A stretch of 64,000 nt of DNA from Clostridiales bacterium (GTDB lineage Bacteria > Bacillota > Clostridia > Lachnospirales > Lachnospiraceae): NCBI GenBank assembly GCA_018374355.1, contig JAHAFI010000004.1, positions 1 to 64,000 on the forward strand, in the 5' to 3' direction. The translations under genes were made by a program, and so were the position numbers. Shown here piece after piece: positions 34,396 to 43,466 of this stretch. Under the pieces are notes generated by a model. It ran no database searches. It saw only the letters and a program-made list of their open reading frames with translations, and was not told where the DNA came from. Within the stretch, counting starts at the first letter, position 1; the number at the start of each line of letters is the position of its first letter.

Positions 34396-35218
34396 TCAGT
34401 TTGCTTTGTATCGCGTGGATAAGCAAAAAGAGGGAAAGAAATTGTGGCAGTTATCTTATCAGGAAGTTAGTGAGAGACATCTTCCTGTTCGCATCGATTC
34501 CTATAAGGTGGTTCATGTTGATGTATTTGATCCGGAGGAAAAGGCGAATGAAATCTGGCAGAAAATTAAAGACAGTACAGAGGTCAGTGATGTGCTGATG
34601 TTAAATCGTGGTGGAGAGATTTCCTGTTTTTATATCAATGAGGATTATCTGCGTAGGATTAACGGATTCATAAACATCAATCCTACCGGTGCAGTGGTAA
34701 CTTCCGATACAACAGGCTTTAAGATTGAAGGATATGAAGGCGATTGGCAGACTGCAGATGATATCATCATCAATGGAGAACAGTTCTTCCTTATGGAAAA
34801 TCAAAAGTATAACGGAACTGCAGCAGGAATCATTGTAGACAGCTATGGAAAAATGATTGTCGATCAATGTAAAAAAGGATTCGATGAGCGCACGAAAAGG
34901 AAACTAATAGAATATGTACAGGCACCAGAGAAAAATAAGGAAACAGTACAGCAGCAAAGGGCGAGACTGGAAATCTGGCAGAAATATTATCAGAACGGTA
35001 CATATGAGCGCAGCCAGGAGTCTGGGACAGAGGCAAATTATAATACAGTGGATGGTGTTGTAAATAATCAAAAACAGAAAAATGAAACAAAACCGAAGAA
35101 AAGAACTTCTGTTATTAAGAAACTCCGGGATAAACAAGTGGAAATTGCAAAGAAATCAGGCAGACCAATTCCGAAGTATCTGGAACAACAAATGACAGCA
35201 GAAAGAAGTAGAAAATAG
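34385..35218 (+). CDS. YodL/DUF4316-type ICE protein
   Basis: 277 aa. Start placed at 34385 because GGAGG lies 9 nt before; two earlier in-frame ATGs exist. The N-terminal YodL-like half reads FALYRVDKQKEGKKLWQLSYQEV with LMLNRGGEISCFYINEDYLRRINGF. The middle is DTTGFKIEGYEGDWQTADDIIINGEQFFLMEN. The basic C-terminus SVIKKLRDKQVEIAKKSGRPIPKYLEQQM matches DUF4316. Common cargo of Clostridial mobile elements; function unknown. Confidence 0.7.
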   Translation: MKNNQFALYRVDKQKEGKKLWQLSYQEVSERHLPVRIDSYKVVHVDVFDPEEKANEIWQKIKDSTEVSDVLMLNRGGEISCFYINEDYLRRINGFININPTGAVVTSDTTGFKIEGYEGDWQTADDIIINGEQFFLMENQKYNGTAAGIIVDSYGKMIVDQCKKGFDERTKRKLIEYVQAPEKNKETVQQQRARLEIWQKYYQNGTYERSQESGTEANYNTVDGVVNNQKQKNETKPKKRTSVIKKLRDKQVEIAKKSGRPIPKYLEQQMTAERSRK

Positions 35219-35290
35219 GTGGTGTTTTTATAGGACAGCTCTTCCTTTATCCTATAGGTAACAAGAAAACAGGATTGGAGGACGAAGAGC

Positions 35291-35392
35291 ATGAAAGGGT
35301 ATCATACAGTAAACGGTTATATGGGATTTGTTGATGGAGAGTATCAGCTCTTCGCAAGTGAATCTGATTACAGGGAATGGATGGAAGATTAG
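35291..35392 (+). CDS. 33-residue conserved ICE peptide
   Basis: MKGYHTVNGYMGFVDGEYQL then FASESDYREWMED. GGAGG lies 10 nt before the ATG. Similar tiny proteins (GYxGxVDGxYxLFAxExDYxEYxE) sit in the same place in other Clostridial elements. Function unknown. Confidence 0.7.
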   Translation: MKGYHTVNGYMGFVDGEYQLFASESDYREWMED

Positions 35393-35405
35393 GAGGTTGT
35401 CGTAT

Positions 35406-35636
35406 ATGAAAGGTATCTTTGGTGGATTATTTGATTTTAATCACGATGGAAAGATGAATGCTTTTGAGTCTGCAGTTGAGTTGGCGGTGTTGGAGGATAT
35501 TTTGAAAGAAGATGAAGCAGAAACTGATTTTGAAATGTCAGGTTTAGATGCAGATGAATTGGAATTTATGGACGCAGATGAACGGAGAGAGGCATTGGAA
35601 GATGCAGGGCTTGATCCGGATGATTATGATTTCTGA
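35406..35636 (+). CDS. Acidic small protein with EF-hand-like loop
   Basis: 76 aa from the ATG at 35406 (AGGAGG just before). The residues FDFNHDGKMNAFESAVELAV hold a D-x-N-x-D-G-x-M-x-x-x-E loop as in calcium-binding EF hands. The rest is strongly acidic (LDADELEFMDADERREALEDAGLDPDDYDF). Regular neighbour of the 33-residue peptide in mobile elements. Function unknown. Confidence 0.75.
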   Translation: MKGIFGGLFDFNHDGKMNAFESAVELAVLEDILKEDEAETDFEMSGLDADELEFMDADERREALEDAGLDPDDYDF

Positions 35637-35650
35637 TGGGAGGTATCAGC

Positions 35651-36004
35651 ATGAGTAAAATTTATATCACATTAACAGGAACGAAACACTATTATGGTTC
35701 AGAATTTCTGAAACCGGGAATGAAATTGAAGTTAGAAAAAGAGCCAGATAATGAATATGACAAAGAAGCAATCATGGTGAAACTTGAAGGAATGGGTAAA
35801 ATCGGTTATGTAGCAAACAGCCCTTACACTGTCATTGGAGAAAGTATGAGCGCAGGTCGTTTGTATGATAAGATTAAAGAAAAAGCGACTGTAAAAGTTG
35901 TGTTAGTAACAGCACAGGGAACGCTTTGCAAAGTAAATCAAAAGAATATTATTGATTTGAAAAATGAGATTGTTCTGGCAGATCCAGCATTTACCGAAAA
36001 ATAG
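35651..36004 (+). CDS. HIRAN-domain protein
   Basis: 117 aa, start at 35651 with GGGAGG 7 nt before. The single HIRAN domain is clear: IYITLTGTKHYYGSEFLKPGMKLKLEKEPDNEYDKEAIMVKLEGMGKIGYVANS. HIRAN domains bind 3' ends of single-stranded DNA in repair helicases; alone here, it may bind element or phage DNA. It lies in a series with the small ICE genes upstream. Confidence 0.8.
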   Translation: MSKIYITLTGTKHYYGSEFLKPGMKLKLEKEPDNEYDKEAIMVKLEGMGKIGYVANSPYTVIGESMSAGRLYDKIKEKATVKVVLVTAQGTLCKVNQKNIIDLKNEIVLADPAFTEK

Positions 36005-36091
36005 AAGTAGCAGGGGCTTGGGGAGAAATCTCCAGGTCTCTTTTTGTGTTAGAAAAAATATGTAGATGTACAATAAACCTCTCATCTGTGC

Positions 36092-36097
36092 TATACT
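36092..36097 (+). promoter_or_regulatory. Candidate promoter of the WYL-led operon
   Basis: Extended -10 TGCTATACT (TATACT 36092-36097), 45 nt before the TTG start; the -35 is weak. A hairpin (36012-36050) with TTTTTG upstream separates it from the HIRAN gene. Confidence 0.5.
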
Positions 36098-36141
36098 GAA
36101 AATAAAGTGAAAGTTCAGATAACAGGGGAGGAGAATGTACT

Positions 36142-37131
36142 TTGCCTAGAGGAACAAACCAGAAATTTAAGTTATATCGTCTTGCTCAGATTATGCTAGA
36201 AATGACTGATGACGAGCATTATATTACGATGCCTGAGATTATGGCTGCACTTGGAGAATATGAGATTACAGCAGATAGAAAGAGCATTTATAGCGATTTG
36301 CGTGATTTGGAAGTTCTCGGAATTGAAGTGGAAGGAGAACCGGTAGGGAATAAATATCATTACCATGTTGTGAATCGTCCTTTTGAGTTGCCAGAGCTAA
36401 AACTTCTGGTAGATGCGATTCAGTCATCAAAGTTTATTACAGAGCGGAAGACAAATACGTTAATTAAAAAGTTGGAAAAGCTGGTCAGCAAATACGAATC
36501 CATGAAACTGCAGAGACAGGTATTTGTATCCGGAAGAATCAAAACGATGAACGAGAGTATTTACTATACAGTAGATGCAATTCATAATGCCATCTCTGAG
36601 AATAGAAAGATTCGTTTCCAATATTATCAGTGGAATGTGAAAAAAGAGATGGAGCTGCGCCATAACGGAGAATATTATCATATCAGTCCGTGGGGACTTT
36701 CCTGGGATGACGAAAATTATTATCTGGTAGGTTTTGATTCGGTTGCTAATCAGATTAAACATTATCGTGTAGATAAGATGTTACATATTCAGATGTCAGA
36801 AGAGAAACGTGAAGGAAAAGAGCATTTTAAGAAATTGGATATGGCAGATTATGCAAAGAAAAGTTTTGGAATGTTTGGCGGCAAGGAGCAACAAGTGAAA
36901 CTGCTAGTAGAGAATAGTTTTGCAGGTGTTATTATTGACCGCTTTGGTAAAGATGTAATGATGGTTCCGGCAACTTCAGAACATTTTACAGTGAATGTAG
37001 ATGTTCATGTCAGCAATCAATTCCTGGGATGGATTATTTCTCTGGGTGAAGGTGTGAAGATACTGGGACCGGATGAAGTAGTGGAACAAATGAGAAAAGA
37101 AGTTGAACGACTGATTCGACAATATAGGTGA
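36142..37131 (+). CDS. WYL-domain transcriptional regulator
   Basis: 329 aa, TTG start 8 nt after GGGGAGGAG. The N-terminal winged HTH is FKLYRLAQIMLEMTDDEHYITMPEIMAALGEYEITADRKSIYSDLRDLEVLGIEV (residues 9-63). The WYL domain is about 140-230 (IRFQYYQWNVKKE ... YHISPWGLSWDDENYYLVGFDSVANQIKHYRVDKM), followed by a WCX extension ending EVERLIRQYR. WYL proteins sense nucleic acid or nucleotides and often control phage defence genes. Four bp separate it from the helicase gene, so it probably governs the cargo operon. Confidence 0.88.
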   Translation: MPRGTNQKFKLYRLAQIMLEMTDDEHYITMPEIMAALGEYEITADRKSIYSDLRDLEVLGIEVEGEPVGNKYHYHVVNRPFELPELKLLVDAIQSSKFITERKTNTLIKKLEKLVSKYESMKLQRQVFVSGRIKTMNESIYYTVDAIHNAISENRKIRFQYYQWNVKKEMELRHNGEYYHISPWGLSWDDENYYLVGFDSVANQIKHYRVDKMLHIQMSEEKREGKEHFKKLDMADYAKKSFGMFGGKEQQVKLLVENSFAGVIIDRFGKDVMMVPATSEHFTVNVDVHVSNQFLGWIISLGEGVKILGPDEVVEQMRKEVERLIRQYR

Positions 37132-37135
37132 AAAA

Positions 37136-39097
37136 ATGAGTGTTAAGGTTACTGTTTATGGCGCAGATAAGGAATCAGATGAGTATCAAGCAGCTGTCAA
37201 ACTAAAAGAAATTATTATTAATAGTGTTCCACATTCAGCTGAGGGACAAATTGTATTATTTGCAAGTGCAACATTAATGGGACAAGCTGTAAAAGATGTT
37301 GATCTCATTATGATTGGGGAATTACATAATTATTATATTGATGCAGAATTCAGTTCTAATGGAAACAGAATGATAAAAGATAGGGTAGATATTGGAAGTT
37401 TTTGCACTACAATAGAAATAAAGAGGCATGATATATCTGGAATATTTGTTAATGGTACAGATTTTTATGTGTATTACGGTAGGGATAAACACTGTGTTAC
37501 TCTGCAGTCAAATAAACAGAAAATCTCTGCAATGAATTTTTTTAGGAGGGTTATCTCTTATTCACCTTATATTACAAATGTTATATGGTTTACACAAGCA
37601 ACAAATAATGAAATACAGGGGTTATGTACTCACAACGGAAAGAAAATGTTGTCGAATGTTATTGGAAATGATTTTACATTTAAAGAATTAATACAATTGC
37701 TCATATATCAAAAACCTCCGTATAAAGTTCAGGGTAGTTATAAATTTGATTCAAATAATAGTTGTTCCGTTGGAGACATTCAAAAGGCGCTTTTGCTATT
37801 TTCTGAAACTAAAGAGCAAATGGGTGATTTGACACGCAGAAGAATTGAACAAATTTCAAATAAATCTTTTAGTGCCAATTCGTTAGTAGATACGAAAGGA
37901 AAAGTATCTATTTACAGGGGAAGAGCTGGAACAGGAAAAACAGTAGGGTTAATACAGACAGCCATTAAATTGGTGGATGAAGAACAATCAAGAGTGCTTA
38001 TCTTAACGTATAATAAAGCACTAGTTTCAGATATAAGAAGATTATTTGCACTTGCTGAATTACCTGATATGTTCGAAGAAAATTGCGTATTTATTAATAC
38101 AATGCATTCGTATTTCTTTAAATTATGTAATACGATTTTATATGAAGGACGAATGAGTGGAGACAAATTCATTGATAATTATGAAAGAGTGTTGTCTGAA
38201 CTAAATAATTTTCTGAAGGATGAAGAAAGTCTAATGCTTGTAAAGGAAATTTGTGGAGAAGAAAGGCAATTAGATTGGGATTATGTATTAATTGATGAAG
38301 CACAAGACTGGAGCAATTTAGAAAGAGATATTATTTTAAAACTGTTTGAAAAAGGAAAAATTATTGTTGCGGATGGCGGACAACAATTTGTTCGTAATAT
38401 TGATGTTTGTGATTGGTCTGTTGTAAGGGAACGAAATAACATTAAATTAAAATATTGTCTCCGACAAAAGGAAAACTTGGTTCATTTTTTAAATGTATAT
38501 CTTAAAAAGATGGATATATTAGGTGGGAAAATTTTAACCAATAATAATATGCCGGGAGGAAAAGTAATTATTATCTCGGATGATAAATTGTTAGCAACAC
38601 ATCATGAAGAGATAAAAAGAATGAAAGCTGCTGGAAATATTGCCTATGATATGTTGTATCTGGTTCCGCATGCTTTAGTAAGTAAAAAAAATGGAAAAAA
38701 TGAATTTTCCTTGAAAGAACAATTTGAAGATAATGGAATTGCTATTTGGGACGGAATAGATAATTCTTCAAGAGATAGTTATTCAATAAATGCCGAGGAA
38801 ATAAGAGTGTTACAATATGATTCATCAAGAGGATTAGAAGGTTGGACTGTTGTCTGCATGGATTTTGACACATTTATGGAAGAAAAATCGAATGAATATG
38901 TTGATGGAGAAGTAAATTCATTACTTTTGGAAAGTCCAGAAGAAAGAAAAAAGAAATATCTGTATAATTGGTCAATGATTCCTTTGACTAGAGGTATTGA
39001 TACAATTGTTATTACCTTAAAAAATCAAGAATCTACTGTAGGACGATTATTAAAAAATATTGCATCTGAATGTAGTGATTTTATTAGTTGGATATAG
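37136..39097 (+). CDS. NERD-like nuclease / SF1 (UvrD-type) helicase fusion
   Basis: 653 aa. The N-terminal PD-(D/E)XK-like region has KDVDLIMIGEL (about 52-62) and CTTIEIKRHDISG (about 93-105), as in NERD nucleases. The SF1 helicase follows: Walker A YRGRAGTGKTVGL (about 260), LILTYNKALVSDI (Ia), DYVLIDEAQDWSNLE (Walker B, about 382), VADGGQQFVR (III), KYCLRQKENLVHF (IV) and EIRVLQYDSSRGLEGWTVVCMDF plus WSMIPLTRGIDTIVIT (V-VI). Predicted to cut and unwind DNA. First structural gene after WYL; 18 bp before the sigma gene. Very AT-rich. Confidence 0.85.
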   Translation: MSVKVTVYGADKESDEYQAAVKLKEIIINSVPHSAEGQIVLFASATLMGQAVKDVDLIMIGELHNYYIDAEFSSNGNRMIKDRVDIGSFCTTIEIKRHDISGIFVNGTDFYVYYGRDKHCVTLQSNKQKISAMNFFRRVISYSPYITNVIWFTQATNNEIQGLCTHNGKKMLSNVIGNDFTFKELIQLLIYQKPPYKVQGSYKFDSNNSCSVGDIQKALLLFSETKEQMGDLTRRRIEQISNKSFSANSLVDTKGKVSIYRGRAGTGKTVGLIQTAIKLVDEEQSRVLILTYNKALVSDIRRLFALAELPDMFEENCVFINTMHSYFFKLCNTILYEGRMSGDKFIDNYERVLSELNNFLKDEESLMLVKEICGEERQLDWDYVLIDEAQDWSNLERDIILKLFEKGKIIVADGGQQFVRNIDVCDWSVVRERNNIKLKYCLRQKENLVHFLNVYLKKMDILGGKILTNNNMPGGKVIIISDDKLLATHHEEIKRMKAAGNIAYDMLYLVPHALVSKKNGKNEFSLKEQFEDNGIAIWDGIDNSSRDSYSINAEEIRVLQYDSSRGLEGWTVVCMDFDTFMEEKSNEYVDGEVNSLLLESPEERKKKYLYNWSMIPLTRGIDTIVITLKNQESTVGRLLKNIASECSDFISWI

Positions 39098-39115
39098 GGG
39101 GAGGCTACATCTGTT

Positions 39116-40204
39116 ATGAATGAAGAAATTATTCTAAGCATGGTTAATTTATATGTAAAAGATGGAGCTATCACGTATGTTCAATTTGATAAAATATTTA
39201 ATGTTTTGTCAAGAAAAGAACAGTATGGTGTAGTAGAAGTCTTACATAGAAATGGTATCAATCTTATTGATGAGCATGTTAATGAAGAAGACTTTGTTTT
39301 GGACTTAAATGCTGAAGAACCAGAAACGGATGATTTTGAAATATTGTATGATGAGGATATTTTTAAGGATAAAGGAATTGTTGAAGACGATTATTTTTTT
39401 ATCAATAAAAATGTTAAGCAGTCAAATGAAATCTTATGCTCTTTAATACAAGAGGGAAATCGTCAAGCAGTGCAAGATTTATGTGTTAAAAATAAAGGAT
39501 TAGTAGATAAGTATGTTGCAGGATATCAAAAAAAATATGGGAATCGGCTTGATTTTGATGATCTGGAGCAGGTTGGGTTCATTGGATTGATTAAGGCAGC
39601 AAAAAAATTTGATATTGGTCAGGGAACAGCGTTTAGTACATATGCCGTGTTTTGGATAAAACAAAGTATTACACGAGAAATAATGGATAATGGTTATGTA
39701 ATTCGTATTCCGGTACATATGATGGAGCGAATTAATAAAGTAGTTGCGTTAGATAATAAGTTTGCTAGTCAACAATTAAATATAGAGGAAAGAATTATGT
39801 CTATTAGTGATGAATTAAATCTTGACGAATCAGCGGTTAAAGAGTGTTTGATTATTAAGAATCACTATTTGACATATGCTTCATTAGATTCTCCTGTTGG
39901 GGAAGATGAAGAATCTGTATTGGGAGAATTTCTGCCGGATGAGAGAACACCTTTGGTTGATGAAATGGTGGCATCTTTAATTCTAAAAGAAAGCTTGAAT
40001 AATTTATTAAATACGTTAACACTTCGAGAACGAGAAATTTTAAGACTTCGTTTTGGATTAGATGATGGACGGGAAAGAACATTGGAAGAGATTGGGAAAG
40101 AATTTAATGTTACAAGAGAAAGAATACGCCAAATAGAAGAAAAAGCTCTCAGAAAATTACGACATCCATCAAGATCAAGAAAATTAAGAGATTATTTGGA
40201 ATAG
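39116..40204 (+). CDS. Element-encoded sigma-70 family (housekeeping-like) sigma factor
   Basis: 362 aa, GGGGGAGG before the ATG region. A region 1.1-like N-terminus (SMVNLYVKDGAITYVQFDKIFNVLSRKEQYGVVEVLHRNGINLIDE, residues 8-53) is followed by an acidic linker. Sigma-2 has FDDLEQVGFIGLIKAAKKFDIGQGTAFSTYAVFWIKQSITREIMDNG and VIRIPVHMMERI. Sigma-3 comes next, then sigma-4 with LTLREREILRLRFGLDDGRERTLEEIGKEFNVTRERIRQIEEKALRKLRHPSRSRKLRDYLE. Region 4.2 is near identical to RpoD, so -35 TTGACA recognition is expected. It lies between two helicases with gaps of 18 and 12 bp. Confidence 0.92.
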   Translation: MNEEIILSMVNLYVKDGAITYVQFDKIFNVLSRKEQYGVVEVLHRNGINLIDEHVNEEDFVLDLNAEEPETDDFEILYDEDIFKDKGIVEDDYFFINKNVKQSNEILCSLIQEGNRQAVQDLCVKNKGLVDKYVAGYQKKYGNRLDFDDLEQVGFIGLIKAAKKFDIGQGTAFSTYAVFWIKQSITREIMDNGYVIRIPVHMMERINKVVALDNKFASQQLNIEERIMSISDELNLDESAVKECLIIKNHYLTYASLDSPVGEDEESVLGEFLPDERTPLVDEMVASLILKESLNNLLNTLTLREREILRLRFGLDDGRERTLEEIGKEFNVTRERIRQIEEKALRKLRHPSRSRKLRDYLE

Positions 40205-40216
40205 GAGATGTGTATT

Positions 40217-43200
40217 ATGTCAAACAGGGTAATATCAAATATGATAAAAGAAAAGTTAGAGCGTTTAGATACTTCAGATAATTCTATTATTATTCTTAAG
40301 GGAATCCCATTATCTGTTGTTGATAGTACAACAACAGAAATTAATTTGTCTAATATAGTTGAAAATAAATTGGGATATTTCATGTCTGTCTTTGGAAAGA
40401 GGAAATATCTTACTTATGAAGAATTTTTGCTATTGGCGGATTTTATTGTATCTCAATATAAAGAAATATACATATTAAATAATAATATTTATATGGAACA
40501 ATATCCAGTTGAAGAATGTTTTTCTTCTGATGTTCGTGCTGGCCTTTTAAATCATTTCGCTGAATCTGAGGAAGAAAATGATGAGACTCCAATAGGTGAT
40601 ATTGATGAGTATGTATCCATATTTGAAGGGTTAAAAGAATATAATGGATATTTGATGGGAGTGTATAGTCAACTTCCGGTGCTTTCAAATAACAAAATAA
40701 TCCCAATAAATTTGTTTGCTGATCAAAAACTGGAAATGTTATTTCATGAAGATATTGAAGAGTTTATGGATTTGATTGAAGAGGCAGATTATATTGATTT
40801 TATCAAACTTTTATTTGCTGAACCAGATGAAATCCATATCAGGATATCAAACTATACCGGAGATATGAATAAGCTTAAAGCACATATTTCATTGGTGGCA
40901 AGTTATTGGGAAGATTACACAGAAATATATTTTATTCAGGGTCAAGAGGTAGAAAACGAGTTTGAGCATCGAGATGAATATGACAAAATTTTGCAGAAGT
41001 ATTGGGGATATTCCACATATCGAAATATATCGGTTTATGATATGAATAAACTTGAACAGGGAGTTAAGGAAGTCGTTGAAGTATCACAGGAAAATATCAT
41101 ATCAAATCTTGTTCAACAAATTGAGAAATGCGGTGAGGGAGATGATTTCAGGGATGTATTTGTAACTGCACCAACTGGAGCTGGAAAATCTGTTATGTTT
41201 CAAGTACCAGCTGTTTATATGGCAGAACAGTATAATTTACTTACTATAGTAATTTCTCCGTTGATTGGCCTTATGAATGATCAAGTGAAAAATCTGGAAC
41301 TCAAAAATTACAAATATGCTAAAACAATTAATTCAGATATATCACCAATTATAAAACAAGATATTATTGATAAGGTTGCAGAAGGGAAAATACATATTCT
41401 CTATATTTCTCCGGAAACATTATTGAGTAGAAGTGATATTGAACAACTTATTGGAGATAGAACAATAGGCATGATTGTTATTGATGAGGCTCATATTGTT
41501 ACGACATGGGGAAAACAGTTTAGACCAGATTATTGGTATCTTGGTGACCATATTCGAAAGTTACGAAAAAAACAGATTGATAATAAAAATCAATCATTTG
41601 TAGTTGCAACTTTTACAGCAACAGCAATTTATCATGGCGTAGAAGATATGTATACAGAAACTATTAATAGTTTGCATATGCTTAGTCCTATTACATATTT
41701 GGGATATATAAAGAGAAATGATATTAATATAGTAATAAATAAGCCTAAAAAGGTAAAGGGAACTAGAACGGAATATGAAATTGATAATTTTGAAAAAATA
41801 GAAGAAATATTACACAGAGCAATCATAACAAATAAGAAAACATTGATTTATTTTCCGACAGTTGCTCTTATTAATAGGTGTTATGAATATCTGAGAAATA
41901 AAAGAGAAATAGAACATGTTGCAGTTTATTATGGGACGCTTAGTAAAGATAAGAAACAAGAAAATTATGAAAAGTTTTATGCTAAAGAAAAGTTGGTGAT
42001 GTTAGCTACAAAGGCTTTTGGCATGGGTATTGATATTAACGATATTGAAATTGTTGCACATTTTGCTCCTACAGGTAACGTATGTGATTATGTTCAAGAA
42101 ATAGGGCGTGCTGCACGTCGGGGAGACTTACAAGGGGAAGCTCTTTATAATTACGATAAAAGAGATTTCAAACATATTAACAGATTACATGGTATGTCTA
42201 CAATCCAACCTTATCAGCTAATTAAAGTTATTGAAAAAATAGACGAATTATACCAACTGAGCTTACAAAGTGGAAAAAGAAAAGATTTTACAAAGAAAAG
42301 AAATGCTATGTTACTGGATGCAGAAAACTTTTCGTACATTTTTAGGTCACCAGTTAGTGATGAAGACAATAGTATTAATAAGGTGAAGACAGCACTCTTA
42401 TTGATACAAAAAGATTTTGAGAATAAGGTTGGTTTTTCACCTATTAGGGTCAGACCAATTCCTATGTTTTCAATAGGATTTTTTGAAATTGATCCAAGAG
42501 TGCAAATACGACTTATAAAAAGGTATCCGGGAGCAATAGAAGAAATTGAAAGCCAAAAGCATATTTGTCGAGTTTTATTAAGTTCAATATGGACTAAAGA
42601 TTATAAAACCCTATCGTTTCCTAAATTTAAGTATATGTTATATACCAAAGATGAAGAATTGGATTTTAATTCTAAATATACTATTACCCCGGCATTATGT
42701 GTTAACGTAAATTTTGCAAATGATTATGCAAGTTTGTTTCAAAATGTATGGGATGCGTTAAAGCATTTTATATATACAAAAGTTCAATCTTCTGAACATA
42801 CCGCTGTTTCAGAAATAGTGGCTGCATTGTCAAATGATTGTTCGATGAATAAATATAAAGCACAAACAATATGTGAGGTTGTCATAGCATCAATGGATTC
42901 ATATCGTAAGAACTTTGCTCGTAGTACTACTCCGGTGGCGCAAGAAAAAATAACAACTGCAGGGACTACAAAATACCAATTTAATGTGGCTGTTAATTCA
43001 TATTTTCAATGGGTTGAGAGTGGAATGCGAAAGATTGAAAAAGAAACTAAAGATGGACAAATGTACTTGATTAATGATTATGGAAACAGAACAAAAGAAT
43101 ATAGTGTAATCTTAGGGATTTTGGAATCTATAGGTGTGCTTTCTTTTGAAATGTTAGGTGGAGCCAATAGTCAGATTTATATTTATATCAACCAGATTCA

Positions 43201-43426
43201 GGCGTTGAAAAATATTTTGAATGCTCCGTATAGATATCATAATCGGTTATTAGACACAGTTGCCGAAAGGCACTTGATATCTGTGAAAATGCTCACATAT
43301 TTGTATGAGGGTGATTTTTCAAGTGATGAACTATGGAATCTTTTGGAAGACTACTTTTTAGGCATTATTCCAGAACAAGTAAAAAGAGAATGCCGGAAAG
43401 AAAAGCCAGATATGTTGTTTGATTGA
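40217..43426 (+). CDS. Large RecQ-like SF2 helicase
   Basis: 1069 aa. Start at 40217 (GGAG 9 nt before; an ATG at 40208 overlaps it). The N-terminal ~300 residues are unrecognised. The core shows TAPTGAGKSVMFQVPAVYM (Walker A, about 315), ISPLIGLMNDQVKNL, MIVIDEAHIVTTWGKQFRPDYWYL (RecQ-style DEAH, about 420), VVATFTATA, LIYFPTVALINRCYEYL, LATKAFGMGIDINDIEIVAHF and DYVQEIGRAARRGD (about 625). A 400-residue C-terminal region follows that lacks an evident RecQ zinc-binding or HRDC domain. Much longer than RecQ (about 600 aa). It is 12 bp from the sigma gene. Confidence 0.88.
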   Translation: MSNRVISNMIKEKLERLDTSDNSIIILKGIPLSVVDSTTTEINLSNIVENKLGYFMSVFGKRKYLTYEEFLLLADFIVSQYKEIYILNNNIYMEQYPVEECFSSDVRAGLLNHFAESEEENDETPIGDIDEYVSIFEGLKEYNGYLMGVYSQLPVLSNNKIIPINLFADQKLEMLFHEDIEEFMDLIEEADYIDFIKLLFAEPDEIHIRISNYTGDMNKLKAHISLVASYWEDYTEIYFIQGQEVENEFEHRDEYDKILQKYWGYSTYRNISVYDMNKLEQGVKEVVEVSQENIISNLVQQIEKCGEGDDFRDVFVTAPTGAGKSVMFQVPAVYMAEQYNLLTIVISPLIGLMNDQVKNLELKNYKYAKTINSDISPIIKQDIIDKVAEGKIHILYISPETLLSRSDIEQLIGDRTIGMIVIDEAHIVTTWGKQFRPDYWYLGDHIRKLRKKQIDNKNQSFVVATFTATAIYHGVEDMYTETINSLHMLSPITYLGYIKRNDINIVINKPKKVKGTRTEYEIDNFEKIEEILHRAIITNKKTLIYFPTVALINRCYEYLRNKREIEHVAVYYGTLSKDKKQENYEKFYAKEKLVMLATKAFGMGIDINDIEIVAHFAPTGNVCDYVQEIGRAARRGDLQGEALYNYDKRDFKHINRLHGMSTIQPYQLIKVIEKIDELYQLSLQSGKRKDFTKKRNAMLLDAENFSYIFRSPVSDEDNSINKVKTALLLIQKDFENKVGFSPIRVRPIPMFSIGFFEIDPRVQIRLIKRYPGAIEEIESQKHICRVLLSSIWTKDYKTLSFPKFKYMLYTKDEELDFNSKYTITPALCVNVNFANDYASLFQNVWDALKHFIYTKVQSSEHTAVSEIVAALSNDCSMNKYKAQTICEVVIASMDSYRKNFARSTTPVAQEKITTAGTTKYQFNVAVNSYFQWVESGMRKIEKETKDGQMYLINDYGNRTKEYSVILGILESIGVLSFEMLGGANSQIYIYINQIQALKNILNAPYRYHNRLLDTVAERHLISVKMLTYLYEGDFSSDELWNLLEDYFLGIIPEQVKRECRKEKPDMLFD

Positions 43427-43466
43427 TAGCAGTAAGAAATAATACTTGAAATCAAAGAGGTACGTT

